From the NCBI GenBank assembly GCA_025933775.1, contig JAICZH010000013.1, forward strand, positions 1 through 46,773: a DNA stretch of 46,773 nt, given 5' to 3'. The notes beneath the pieces were generated by a model. It saw only the letters and a program-made list of their open reading frames with translations. It was not told where the DNA came from and ran no database searches. The translations under genes and the position numbers were made by a program. The stretch comes from Chitinophagaceae bacterium. GTDB lineage: Bacteria; Bacteroidota; Bacteroidia; Chitinophagales; Chitinophagaceae. Shown in pieces: positions 1-8,202 of this stretch (within the stretch, counting starts at the first letter, position 1; each line of letters begins with the position of its first letter).

Positions 1-702
1 AATAAAATCTTTTTCGGATGCATCGTTGGTATAAGAAATTTTGGAACCAAGATTGGAAAGCGCTATTCCCCAGTTAAGGCCAGAACCATCTTTGCTATTT
101 ACAGTGCCATCATGAAATAATGAAATATCGCCTGCTATTGCATTGCCTGTTTTGTAAACAGTACCATTGTTTGAAATACCGCCTCCGGCAAGATTGGAAT
201 TTATATATCTTAGTGCAAGGCCTATTCCAAGATTATCTGAAAGCTTTCTTGAATAACCTGCATCAAAGCTAAATTCTCTGGGTCTAAAATTTCCTGTAAT
301 GTTGCCATTGTAATCTGTAAACATAATATTACCCAAACTAAAATATCGTAAAGATGCAGAGACAGATTGCAATTCATCGAGGTGATAATATCCGGCAAGT
401 GAAGCCAGGTACACATCATTAAGGCCTAAACCTTTGAGCCAGGGAGTATAGGTTGCGGATATAGCGCCGTTGCTAACTGCAAATGGATATTTCGCCTGGT
501 TCCAAAAACAAGAGTTAACGTCGGGAATAGTGGCTACGCCTACATCGCCCATTCCGCCGGAACGTGCATCGGGTGAAATTCTTAAAAAAGGAACTGCAGT
601 AGTTACTACATTAATAGAATTTGTTGTGCTTTGTGCTGTAATCGTAAATGAGTTCCCAACCAGCATCACCAATGCCGTTAACTTCAAAGTTGCTTGTTTC
701 AT
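1..702 (-). CDS. porV: PorV-like type IX secretion outer-membrane protein (partial, C-terminus missing)
   Basis: Only the first 234 residues are present; the gene runs off the left edge of the window. The ATG is followed by a signal peptide (MKQATLKLTALVMLVGNSF, then ITAQ). The mature start carries the PorV hallmark: FLRISPDARSGGMGDVGVA, then a Pro-Asp pair and a CFWNQAK stretch that ends in aromatic, strand-forming sequence. PorV (LptO) proteins are FadL-like outer-membrane barrels of about 380-400 residues. They receive type IX secretion cargo and shuttle it to the sortase PorU. The gene diverges from gldJ, another component of the secretion/gliding machinery, which supports the call. The family is clear; the missing C-terminus cannot be judged. 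Confidence 0.85.
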   Translation of the reverse strand, partial: MKQATLKLTALVMLVGNSFTITAQSTTNSINVVTTAVPFLRISPDARSGGMGDVGVATIPDVNSCFWNQAKYPFAVSNGAISATYTPWLKGLGLNDVYLASLAGYYHLDELQSVSASLRYFSLGNIMFTDYNGNITGNFRPREFSFDAGYSRKLSDNLGIGLALRYINSNLAGGGISNNGTVYKTGNAIAGDISLFHDGTVNSKDGSGLNWGIALSNLGSKISYTNDASEKDFI

Positions 703-871
703 GTGTAAAAATTGCTTGGTTAGGTAGAACTAAATTGTATAGAAATTTCTTTTGGGTTTTGTAAAAATAAATTTTTTATTGTAATACACAATTAAAATAT
801 AAAATGATTTGGAGAGGGCATAATTTATTTTAAAAAATATTTATAAATTTTTTATTGATACCTGAACGGAT

Positions 872-903
872 TTTGTTGTACATTTATTGCTCAATTACAT
901 TTG
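872..903 (+). promoter_or_regulatory. Candidate Bacteroidota promoter upstream of gldJ
   Basis: TTTG at 872-875 is followed after 20 nt by TACATTTG at 896-903. This matches the -33/-7 arrangement known for Bacteroidota sigma-ABfr promoters (TTTG, about 19-20 nt, TAnnTTTG). Transcription would begin near 908 and leave a leader of roughly 240 nt before gldJ. The rest of the 443-bp gap between porV and gldJ is AT-rich. Apart from a possible 44-codon ORF (978-1112) I see nothing else in it. A weaker -7-like element (TATATTCG, 1072-1079) could give a shorter leader. Confidence 0.45.
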
Positions 904-1145
904 CCATCAATAATTAAACTAATAAAAAGCATCTAACACTTCTACAAAAAAAATATTACGGGTAATACAATTGAAAGATGGCGCTATCCTTTATTGTGAA
1001 TGATTTTAAAAATTTTGGTAAAGCAATTTTTTATTTAGTTTATGCTTCCAGTCAAAATCGGATAAAGTATTTATATTCGCATTTACAAATTGATACCCTG
1101 ATACAATATTAAAGAAAACCTTTCGTTAAATAATCTTCTAAACGA

Positions 1146-2702
1146 ATGCACATGCAACAATCAATCTCTGTCAGAAATTTATGCTTCATTTTGCTGGCTT
1201 CTTCACTCGCTTTTATGTCGTGTCATAAAAAGAAAGATAAGTCTTCTGTTACCGGCTGGAATTACGATGATAAAAATTATGGAAACTTTCATGTGCTGAA
1301 AGCTAAAGAACAAAAAACCGGGCCTGGCTTGGTTTTCATTCAAGGTGGTACATTTGTGATGGGCGCCAAAGAAGAAGATGTAATGGGCGATTGGAATAAT
1401 GTTCCACGAAGGGTAAGTGTTAATTCATTTTATATTGATGAAACAGAAGTAGCCAATGTTCACTACCGCGAATATCTTTACTGGCTCGCCAATACATTTG
1501 ATAATGATACAGCTATAATGAGGCTGGCGCTTCCCGATACTTTAGTTTGGAGAAGCGAACTGGCATATAACGAACCTTATGTAGAATATTATTTCCGGTA
1601 CCCGGCTTACAATTATTATCCCGTAGTGGGAGTAACGTGGGAACAGGCACATGACTTTTGCATCTGGAGAAGCGATCGTGTGAATGAAAAAATATTAATT
1701 GACAAAGGTTACTTAAATAAAAAAGAACCCTTATCTGAAATGAAAGGCGGCGAAGGAGAACAAACCTTTAACACCGATACTTACCTGATGAATCCTGATA
1801 TGATTAATAATAAAACTGCTCCAAAAAAAGGCGGACTTAAAGATATCAGCGGAAGGCCCAGAAAAGTAATTACGTTTGAAGATGGTTTGTTATTACCTGC
1901 TTATCGCTTACCCACAGAAGCAGAATGGGAATATGCCGCTTATGGCATTATTGCCGAAAATCCCCATCCACGCACCAAAGAAAAAAATCATGGTGAGGAA
2001 GTACTTTCTAACCAACAAGTATATTCATGGAGTAAAAACGTAAACGGGCTTCGCGATAATCGCCGCGGAAGCTGGCAGGGAGAGTTTCTGGCCAACTTCA
2101 AGAGAGGTAATGGTGATGTAATGGGAGTTGCCGGTGGCTTGAACGACCGTGCTGCTATACCGGGCCCCATCAAATCATTTTATCCCAATGGATATGGCTT
2201 ATATAATATGAGCGGCAATGTAAGCGAATGGGTAGCCGATGTGTATCGCCCGTTAACACCACTTGATGAAGATGATGTAAATCCTTATCGCGGTAATAAG
2301 TTTGAAAAATTTTATAAAAATTCACAAGGCGATTATGAAAGAGATACATTAGGCCGCCTGAAAAAAGTAGTTGTTCCGGATAGTGAAGCGGTACTGCGCC
2401 GCAATTACCAAAAAGGAGATGTGATAAATTATTTAGATGGCGACTCAATCTCTCAGGTTACTTATGGATATGGAATTACTTCCTTAATAAGCGATAAATC
2501 ACGAGTTATAAAAGGCGGCAGCTGGAATGATATGCCTTATTGGTTATCTCCCGGTGCAAGGCGTTATATGGAACAAGACCAGGCCAGCAGCACCGTTGGT
2601 TTCCGTTGCGCCATGACGCGGTTAGGCAGCCCCGAGGGAAATGGATTTAAAGAAGGAAACATTTTTGGAAAGCGCAAACAAAACAAAAAGAAAACATTCT
2701 AA
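1146..2702 (+). CDS. gldJ: GldJ-like gliding motility / type IX secretion lipoprotein
   Basis: The 518-residue protein has a lipoprotein signal peptide ending in AFMSC, with Cys26 as the lipidated residue. The rest is a formylglycine-generating-enzyme (sulfatase-modifying factor) fold: FIQGGTFVMG near residue 65, an RLPTEAEWEYAA block near 258, GNVSEWV near 359 and a terminal GFRCAM. These domains in GldJ/GldK act structurally rather than as oxidases. Length, lipoprotein start, the Lys-rich tail and the downstream murF (the same order as I recall from flavobacteria) favour GldJ over GldK. GldJ is needed to stabilise the GldK/L/M/N complex and for gliding in flavobacteria. A second ATG two codons downstream is an equally possible start. 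A strong terminator follows, so murF is transcribed separately. Confidence 0.82.
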   Translation: MHMQQSISVRNLCFILLASSLAFMSCHKKKDKSSVTGWNYDDKNYGNFHVLKAKEQKTGPGLVFIQGGTFVMGAKEEDVMGDWNNVPRRVSVNSFYIDETEVANVHYREYLYWLANTFDNDTAIMRLALPDTLVWRSELAYNEPYVEYYFRYPAYNYYPVVGVTWEQAHDFCIWRSDRVNEKILIDKGYLNKKEPLSEMKGGEGEQTFNTDTYLMNPDMINNKTAPKKGGLKDISGRPRKVITFEDGLLLPAYRLPTEAEWEYAAYGIIAENPHPRTKEKNHGEEVLSNQQVYSWSKNVNGLRDNRRGSWQGEFLANFKRGNGDVMGVAGGLNDRAAIPGPIKSFYPNGYGLYNMSGNVSEWVADVYRPLTPLDEDDVNPYRGNKFEKFYKNSQGDYERDTLGRLKKVVVPDSEAVLRRNYQKGDVINYLDGDSISQVTYGYGITSLISDKSRVIKGGSWNDMPYWLSPGARRYMEQDQASSTVGFRCAMTRLGSPEGNGFKEGNIFGKRKQNKKKTF

Positions 2703-2721
2703 AACAAAAAAAATTATAAAT

Positions 2722-2755
2722 AAAAAACCTCTTGTTGAAAAATAAGAGGTTTTTT
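2722..2755 (+). terminator. Intrinsic terminator after gldJ
   Basis: A perfect 12-bp inverted repeat (AAAAAACCTCTT at 2722-2733, AAGAGGTTTTTT at 2744-2755) with a 10-nt loop ends in a T-run and continues into ATTTT. It lies 20 nt after the gldJ stop and is symmetrical enough to work in both directions. Confidence 0.85.
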
Positions 2756-2782
2756 ATTTTCAGCAACAATAAAACTACCCTT

Positions 2783-2790
2783 TAAATTTG
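2783..2790 (+). promoter_or_regulatory. -7 element (TAAATTTG) 4 nt before the murF start
   Basis: An exact TAnnTTTG element ends four bases (CAAC) before the murF ATG. With the usual distance from this element to the first transcribed base, transcription should start at or next to the A of the ATG, giving a leaderless mRNA. No clear TTTG -33 box is present at the expected distance. Confidence 0.5.
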
Positions 2791-2794
2791 CAAC

Positions 2795-4087
2795 ATGCAA
2801 ATTGAAGAAATTTATAAAACATATCAGCAATATCCTTCTGTGGAAACAGATACCAGGAAACTAAAAAAAAATGATCTGTTCTTTGCTTTAAAAGGTCCTA
2901 ATTTTAATGGAAATTTATTTGCGGAGCAAGCTATTGAAAAAGGAGCGGCTTATGTATTTACCGATGAGAAAACTGCGTTTACCCATCACCGTTATATTCA
3001 AGTAAGTAACTCGCTTGAAACATTACAAGAGCTTGCAAAATTTCATCGCCAACAATTTAATATAAATAATAAGAACCCCATTCCCTTTATAGCTATTACA
3101 GGCAGCAATGGCAAAACCACTACCAAAGAGCTTTTGCATGCAGTGCTTTCCACTTCATTTAAAACATATACTACACAAGGCAACTTAAATAATCACATTG
3201 GCATTCCGCTAACTATATTAAAAATTAAACCTGATGCGCAAATGGCTATAATAGAAATGGGCGCCAATCATTTAAATGAAATAGCAGGCTATTGTAAATA
3301 TGCTATGCCAACTCATGGGTTAATTACTAATATTGGCAAAGCGCATCTGGAAGGATTTGGAAGTGTAGAAAATGTAAAAAAAGGAAAAGGAGAGCTTTTT
3401 GATTACCTGCGCAATCATAACGGAGCTGCGTTTGTAAATGTAGATGATAAAGCAGTTACAGAAGTAAGCAATGGGATTGTACATAAATTTTATTATGGCA
3501 TCAATGGCAAAAATGTGAGCGGCAATGTGTATAAAAATGATCCGTTTATTGAAGTAAAAATTAATGGCTATAATTCAATAAATATTAAAACAAATCTAGT
3601 AGGTGCTTACAACTTGCACAATGTGCTGGCAGCAGTTTGTATTGGAAGACATTTTAATATTGATGATGCAAAAATTAAAAATGCAATAGAAAATTATTTA
3701 CCTGCAAACAGCCGGTCGCAATTAATTAAACAAAACAACAATTCAATCATACTCGATGCATATAATGCGAATCCCGGAAGCATGAAAGCAGCAATAGAAA
3801 ATTTTGCAGGTATGAAAGGAAATAAAAAAATTTTACTTCTCGGAGCTATGATGGAACTTGGCGCCGATAGTGAAAAAGAACATGCATCATTAATTGCGCT
3901 AATTGAAAAATATAAATGGAAAGCAGTGGTGTTGGTAGGTAAAAATTTTAATGGTGTAAAAAATAATTGTATCAATTTTGAAAATGCAACACAGGCAAGA
4001 GATTGGTTGAAAGAACAAAATTTTAATAATGCACAAATTTTAATAAAAGGCTCCCGCAGTATGCAAATGGAAAAAGTGTTGGAATGA
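2795..4087 (+). CDS. murF: UDP-N-acetylmuramoyl-tripeptide--D-alanyl-D-alanine ligase
   Basis: MurF adds D-Ala-D-Ala to the UDP-MurNAc-tripeptide in the cytoplasm, the last soluble step of peptidoglycan precursor synthesis. The 430-residue protein has the Mur-ligase order. The N-terminal UDP-sugar domain carries [17 protein letters not shown] near residue 18. The ATP-binding P-loop GSNGKTTTK is at 103-111. The central domain has [11 protein letters not shown] and [14 protein letters not shown]. The C-terminal domain holds [17 protein letters not shown]. Length is typical. The gene is isolated between the gldJ terminator and a tRNA-Ser gene and appears to have its own promoter immediately upstream. 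Confidence 0.95.
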   Translation: MQIEEIYKTYQQYPSVETDTRKLKKNDLFFALKGPNFNGNLFAEQAIEKGAAYVFTDEKTAFTHHRYIQVSNSLETLQELAKFHRQQFNINNKNPIPFIAITGSNGKTTTKELLHAVLSTSFKTYTTQGNLNNHIGIPLTILKIKPDAQMAIIEMGANHLNEIAGYCKYAMPTHGLITNIGKAHLEGFGSVENVKKGKGELFDYLRNHNGAAFVNVDDKAVTEVSNGIVHKFYYGINGKNVSGNVYKNDPFIEVKINGYNSINIKTNLVGAYNLHNVLAAVCIGRHFNIDDAKIKNAIENYLPANSRSQLIKQNNNSIILDAYNANPGSMKAAIENFAGMKGNKKILLLGAMMELGADSEKEHASLIALIEKYKWKAVVLVGKNFNGVKNNCINFENATQARDWLKEQNFNNAQILIKGSRSMQMEKVLE

Positions 4088-4092
4088 TAGTG

Positions 4093-4100
4093 TAATTTTG
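4093..4100 (+). promoter_or_regulatory. -7 element (TAATTTTG) for tRNA-Ser
   Basis: An exact TAnnTTTG sits 21 nt before the first base of the mature tRNA, as expected for a tRNA promoter with a short 5' leader. I see no good -33 box at the standard distance. Confidence 0.5.
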
Positions 4101-4121
4101 CAATCTTTTAAAAAATTAAAT

Positions 4122-4208
4122 GGAGAGTTGTCCGAGTGGTTGAAGGAGCACGCCTGGAAAGTGTGTATACCTGAAAGGGTATCGAGGGTTCGAATCCCTC
4201 ACTCTCCG
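4122..4208 (+). tRNA. tRNA-Ser (anticodon GGA)
   Basis: The acceptor arms GGAGAGT and ACTCTCC pair perfectly, with discriminator G. The anticodon stem-loop CACGC-CTGGAAA-GTGTG places GGA as the anticodon, decoding UCC/UCU. A long variable arm (ATACCTGAAAGGGTAT) and the T-arm GAGGG-TTCGAAT-CCCTC complete a class II tRNA. The 3' CCA is not fully encoded (CA then TGG follow the discriminator), so it must be added after transcription. Confidence 0.95.
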
Positions 4209-4334
4209 CATGGATACTATGATTGAAAGTTCATATGATTTGTTACTAATAATTCATTTAAAAATTTTCCCTTCACTGTAACTTTTCTTTTTCCTCGTTC
4301 GTAATACATCTACTTTTTCAAAAAAAATATTATC

Positions 4335-5057
4335 ATGAAAAAATTATTAATTGTAGTATTTGCTTTTATCAGCGCCAATTCATTTGGCCAGGTTTGGAAA
4401 ACGGTAACGGGCAATGGCCAGATAAAAAAAGAAACCCGTCAGGTTAGCAATTTTACTTCGTTAAGTTCGCGTGGTTCTATGAATGTAGCAATTGCTTATG
4501 GAAATGAAAACAGCATTGAAGTGGAAGCCGATGAAAACCTGCTTCCCTACATTGAAACGAACGTAGAAAACGGAAAACTGGTAATTGAGCCAAAGAAAAA
4601 TATAAACCTGAAATCCAAATCAAAAATTACGGTGTATGTTTCTATGACCAAAATAAATTCATTACAACTCAGCGGTAGCGGAAACATTAATGGAAAAGGT
4701 TCATTTACCAATAATGATAAAACAGATTTATCTGTTTCAGGTTCCGGCAATCTCAATTTAAATTTTGATACATTTAAAGACCTTGATATTGCTGTATCGG
4801 GCAGTGGCAACGTAGCGCTGAAAGGCAATGCCACTCATATGATCACCGCGCATGTAAGTGGTAGTGGCAATATTGATTGCAGTGATTTAAGAAGTAATGA
4901 TGTGGATGCTAAAGTAAGTGGCAGCGGTAATATAAAAGTATATGCGCAAAATAGTATTGATGCAAAAATCAGCGGAAGCGGAAATGTTTTTTATAAAGGC
5001 GATGCACAAAAAATAAATAGTAAAGTAATAGGCAGTGGTAAAGTTTTAAAAATGTAA
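4335..5057 (+). CDS. Secreted head-GIN (DUF2807) adhesin-like repeat protein
   Basis: The 240-residue protein starts with a Sec signal peptide (MKKLLIVVFAFISANSFG, cleavage probably near Gln19). The mature part begins with the pattern typical of the head-GIN domain: GNGQIKKETRQVSNFTSLSS, then IEVEADENLLPYIE. The second half holds six SGSGN turns starting at residues 113, 135, 155, 175, 195 and 213, plus a degenerate IGSGK at 232. They recur about every 20 residues, which fits a solenoid with one coil per repeat. No sorting domain or lipobox is seen, so it is probably periplasmic or released. Related domains occur with PspC envelope-stress proteins; one is encoded about 30 kb away. The molecular role is unknown. 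Confidence 0.8.
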   Translation: MKKLLIVVFAFISANSFGQVWKTVTGNGQIKKETRQVSNFTSLSSRGSMNVAIAYGNENSIEVEADENLLPYIETNVENGKLVIEPKKNINLKSKSKITVYVSMTKINSLQLSGSGNINGKGSFTNNDKTDLSVSGSGNLNLNFDTFKDLDIAVSGSGNVALKGNATHMITAHVSGSGNIDCSDLRSNDVDAKVSGSGNIKVYAQNSIDAKISGSGNVFYKGDAQKINSKVIGSGKVLKM

Positions 5058-5071
5058 TTATAAAAAATTAT

Positions 5072-5107
5072 AAAACCATGATTTCAGTAAGAGTTATGGT
5101 TTTTTTA
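5072..5107 (+). terminator. Probable intrinsic terminator after the head-GIN gene
   Basis: AAAACCAT (5072-5079) pairs with ATGGTTTT (5096-5103), and the T-run continues to 5107. The loop is 16 nt, so the hairpin is weaker than the gldJ one. It lies between convergent genes and could also act on transcripts coming from the glycosyltransferase gene on the other strand. Confidence 0.55.
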
Positions 5108-5180
5108 TGCATTTTTATTTTGCCGATGTCTCCATTTATTATTGAATAATAAAATTTTTTTATTCAACTAAAATGCATTT

Positions 5181-6311
5181 TTATAAGAATTTATCAATGC
5201 CTTTTTTTATTGATTCCCCCACAATTTCCCACGTAAATTTTGATTGTGAATACTGGTAACCATTTTCACCCATCTCTAGGCACTTTAATGGATTATCTAA
5301 AAGATTAGTAATGGCCTCCGTATATTGTTTTATATCATTATTTATTAAGTAGCCGTTATAATCATTTATTACTAAATCCGGGATGCATCCAATATTATTT
5401 GCTAAAATTGGTAATCGAAAACTCATAGCTTCAACGAATACTATACCGAAAGGTTCCTTCACAGTTGGTAAACAAAAAATACTTGCTAAGTTGTAATATT
5501 TGAAAATCTTCTCTACCGCTACTTTGCCCAAGACTTTGCAATTAGGTAAAGTAATGTTTTTAGGATTACATCCAATTATTGTCAATGATGCGTTGGGATG
5601 TTTGATCAATACATTTTTAAAAACTTCCAAAAGCAACGGGCCACCCTTTCTTTCCCACTCGGTGCCAACAAATAAAATATTCTGTAAAAAATATTTTTCA
5701 GAATTTAGCGGAATTTTATAATTAACATTACTTCCTGCATATACAATTGACACTTTTTCTTTCGCAATTTTGTATTGGCTGATAAGGGAATGAGCCACTA
5801 AACTTCCAAAAACAAATATTGTAGAAGCATCTTCATAAGCTCTTATTTCACATTTTTTAATAAACCTTTTTGAACGCATATATTGCTTTGCATTAATATC
5901 CGGATATAGCATATTTGTGCGGGTGGTATGGTCAGTATATATAAAGTGGGGAATGTTTTCAAGTTTGCCATTAAAAAGTGACTGGGTTTGTAATGTAAAT
6001 TTATAATCTTTACCCTTGCATAATTCTTTCAGTTTTTTGGTAATTAAATCGGAAATATAAGAAGTTGCAAAAAACCATTGCTTCCATTCTTTCCATTTTT
6101 TATGCGCTGAAATGAAATCAAATCCATACTCTTTCAGGAAATAAAAAAAATTTATTAATAAATAATAAAACGGCGTTTTATACTTTATAATTCCCCAGGC
6201 ATCAATTGTTTCTATCTGGTACTCCGGATAATTTTTTTTTAAAATTCTGTAAACCGAATTATTTATATTGGAGAAATTACCAAATTTTATAAATAAGATT
6301 TTAGCAAGCAT
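5181..6311 (-). CDS. GT-B glycosyltransferase, group 1 (GT4-like)
   Basis: The 376-residue protein has a GT4-like C-terminal half: NILFVGTEWERKGGPLLLEVF opens the donor-binding domain, ASLTIIGCNP follows, and KEPFGIVFVEAMSFRLPILAN contains the EPFGxxxxEA nucleotide-sugar motif. It should transfer a sugar to a glycan or lipid acceptor at the cytoplasmic membrane; donor and acceptor cannot be told. The frame extends 16 codons upstream to a TTG, but the ATG chosen here gives MLAKILFIKFGNF, a normal first strand for the fold. Unlike most such genes it is alone, between two tRNA genes rather than in a polysaccharide cluster. Confidence 0.82.
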   Translation of the reverse strand: MLAKILFIKFGNFSNINNSVYRILKKNYPEYQIETIDAWGIIKYKTPFYYLLINFFYFLKEYGFDFISAHKKWKEWKQWFFATSYISDLITKKLKELCKGKDYKFTLQTQSLFNGKLENIPHFIYTDHTTRTNMLYPDINAKQYMRSKRFIKKCEIRAYEDASTIFVFGSLVAHSLISQYKIAKEKVSIVYAGSNVNYKIPLNSEKYFLQNILFVGTEWERKGGPLLLEVFKNVLIKHPNASLTIIGCNPKNITLPNCKVLGKVAVEKIFKYYNLASIFCLPTVKEPFGIVFVEAMSFRLPILANNIGCIPDLVINDYNGYLINNDIKQYTEAITNLLDNPLKCLEMGENGYQYSQSKFTWEIVGESIKKGIDKFL

Positions 6312-6423
6312 AATTATTTTTTCATTTGCGCCAGCATAATTTAGCAAATAATAGTCCAAAACTTAGTTGAAATAATTTGTTTTTTATTTAATGCCCGCTC
6401 TATTCAATTTATAAAAAATCAAT

Positions 6424-6431
6424 TACTTTTG
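6424..6431 (+). promoter_or_regulatory. -7 element (TACTTTTG) for tRNA-Leu
   Basis: An exact TAnnTTTG ends 11 nt before the mature tRNA-Leu, the right distance for a start point just inside a short leader. No clear -33 box is visible. Confidence 0.5.
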
Positions 6432-6442
6432 CCGCCCCAAAA

Positions 6443-6524
6443 GCGCATGTGGTGAAATTGGTAGACACGTCAGACTTAGGATCTGATGCCGCAAGGTGTG
6501 GGGGTTCGAGTCCCTCCATGCGCA
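6443..6524 (+). tRNA. tRNA-Leu (anticodon TAG)
   Basis: The acceptor arms GCGCATG and CATGCGC pair fully, with discriminator A. The D-arm contains GGTGAAATTGGTAGACAC. The anticodon stem-loop CAGA-CTTAGGA-TCTG shows UAG, decoding CUA and other CUN codons. The variable arm is long (class II), and the T-arm is GGGGG-TTCGAGT-CCCTC with one wobble-type pair. CCA is not encoded. Confidence 0.95.
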
Positions 6525-6594
6525 CTTCTCCAAAATAATTTTTTTAAAAAAAATTATTAGATCGTTTTGTAACGGTTAATAAAAATTTAATTCA

Positions 6595-7956
6595 ATGGCA
6601 AGTGTAACAAAAGAAAATATCGGCAACCTTCACGATAAGCTCACGATAAAAATTTCAAAGGAAGATTATTATCCTTCATTTGAAAAAGCAATAAAAGATT
6701 ATAGTAAAAAAGCAAACATTCCGGGTTTTAGAAAAGGAATGGTTCCTGCGGGCATGATAAAAAAAATGTATGGCGCTTCCATTTTTCACGATGAGGTAAT
6801 CAAAGCAGTTGAAAAAGAAATTCAGGAATATTTAAATAAAGAAAAACCGGAAATTTTTGCGCAGCCTCTACCAATGGAAAGCGATATGCGGAATATTGAT
6901 ATGAGCAATCCGGCAGATTATGATTTTCCATTTGAAATTGGCCTCAAGCCCGAAATTTCTATTGATGTGTTATCAAAAGCAAAGCCTGTATTTTACAAAG
7001 TAACGGTAACTGAAAAAATGGTTGATGAAGAAATAGAAAAATTAGTTGTGAAGTATGGTGAAATGAAAGATGCTGAAACCGTAACGGTTCCTGAAAATGT
7101 TCTGAACGTAACTTTTCAGGAAAGTGATGCACAAGGAAATCCTTTGCCAGAAACAGTTTCAAAAGATAATTCTATTTTGGTAAAGTATTTTGCAGAAGAT
7201 TTTCTCCCGCAACTTTATGGCAAAAAATTAAATGACCATGTTGTGTTGCAATTGAAAAATGTTTTTGGTGAAAAAGAAAGAGAATGGATTTTGTCTGATT
7301 TAGGATTGGAAAAAAATAATTCTTCCGAAGAAAAATATTTTAGAATGACCATCACTAAAATCGGGTTGGTCGAAAAAAAAGAATTGAATGAAACATTTTT
7401 TGATCAAATTTTTCCGGGCAAAGAAATAAACACAGAAGATGTTTTTCGCGAAGCGTTAAAAAAGGATTTGCAACAACAATGGGATGCTGCAAGCAAAAGC
7501 CAGATGCACGATCAGTTATATCATATTTTATTGGAAACGCCTCTTAATTTACCTGATGAATTTTTAAAAAGATGGATGACCTTTAATAGTAAAAAAGAAA
7601 AAACACCCGAAGAAGTGGAAGCAGAATATCCTTCATTCGTAAATCAATTGAAATGGACGTTGATAAGCGATAAAATCATTCGCGATAATAATCTGGATGT
7701 TTCGGATGAGGAGTTAAGAAATTCCATGAAAGAAGAAATCGGACATTATTTTGCTCAAATGAATTTGGGACAGGATAATGAATGGCTCGATAGTTATGTG
7801 GACAGAATGATGAAAGATGAAAAACAAATTGATAGCAGCTACCGAAAAATATTAGCAGATAAATTATTCAAATTTCTTGAAACACAAGTTACGCCAGAAG
7901 AAAAGCCATCCACGCCGGAAGAATTACTGACAATGCAGCATCACCATCATCATTAA
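6595..7956 (+). CDS. tig: Trigger factor (ribosome-associated chaperone)
   Basis: Trigger factor binds ribosomal protein L23 at the exit tunnel and shields nascent chains. The 453-residue length fits. The ribosome-binding signature GFRKGMVP is at residues 44-51, within an N-terminal domain that starts MASVTKENIGNLHDKLTIKI. Residues about 150-250 correspond to the FKBP-like insertion, which lacks an obvious prolyl-isomerase active-site pattern. The rest is the helical cradle domain. The C-terminus is unusual: it ends in MQHHHHH, a natural run of five histidines encoded by mixed CAT/CAC codons. The gene leads a proteostasis group with clpP1, clpP2 and clpX, as in many bacteria where tig precedes clpPX. 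Confidence 0.93.
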   Translation: MASVTKENIGNLHDKLTIKISKEDYYPSFEKAIKDYSKKANIPGFRKGMVPAGMIKKMYGASIFHDEVIKAVEKEIQEYLNKEKPEIFAQPLPMESDMRNIDMSNPADYDFPFEIGLKPEISIDVLSKAKPVFYKVTVTEKMVDEEIEKLVVKYGEMKDAETVTVPENVLNVTFQESDAQGNPLPETVSKDNSILVKYFAEDFLPQLYGKKLNDHVVLQLKNVFGEKEREWILSDLGLEKNNSSEEKYFRMTITKIGLVEKKELNETFFDQIFPGKEINTEDVFREALKKDLQQQWDAASKSQMHDQLYHILLETPLNLPDEFLKRWMTFNSKKEKTPEEVEAEYPSFVNQLKWTLISDKIIRDNNLDVSDEELRNSMKEEIGHYFAQMNLGQDNEWLDSYVDRMMKDEKQIDSSYRKILADKLFKFLETQVTPEEKPSTPEELLTMQHHHHH

Positions 7957-7974
7957 TAAGCCACATCCCCCAAC

Positions 7975-7995
7975 CCCTTCTCCCAAAGAGAAGGG
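7975..7995. repeat. Hairpin, probably a remnant of a dispersed intergenic repeat
   Basis: CCCTTCTC (7975-7982) and GAGAAGGG (7988-7995) form a perfect 8-bp stem with a 5-nt loop, 19 nt after tig. No T-run follows, so a standard terminator is unlikely. The preceding CCCCCAACCCC and a later CCCCCTTCAGGGTTAGG (8099-8115) are unusually C/G-rich for this genome. They resemble the C-rich intergenic palindromes common in Chitinophagaceae. The last bases of the window (CCCATCCCC) look like the start of another copy. The rest of the 246-bp tig-clpP1 gap is AT-rich and probably contains the clpP1 promoter. Confidence 0.4.
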
Positions 7996-8202
7996 ACATA
8001 CTTTGAGCTTATCATATTTTGAATTCTTTTCAAATTTTTAAAATATTACCGCTTGATTTTTGTAACGAAATTTGGAAGGAAAGGGAAGATTGATTTTCCC
8101 CCTTCAGGGTTAGGAGCTTTTTGCCATATTGTCTCTTTTTTTTGTTAGCATAATATTTGGGAACTTCACAGCGTAAATTGCATTTACTTATAAAATTAAT
8201 TT

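Noticed and set aside
222-727. Small open frames on both strands within porV
   Set aside because: They are out of frame with the PorV-like reading frame, which has a signal peptide and family motif and stays open to the window edge.
7936-7956. The His5 tail as a vector-derived affinity tag
   Set aside because: The codons are mixed, the run has five rather than six His, and the flanking sequence is native AT-rich DNA with normal neighbours.
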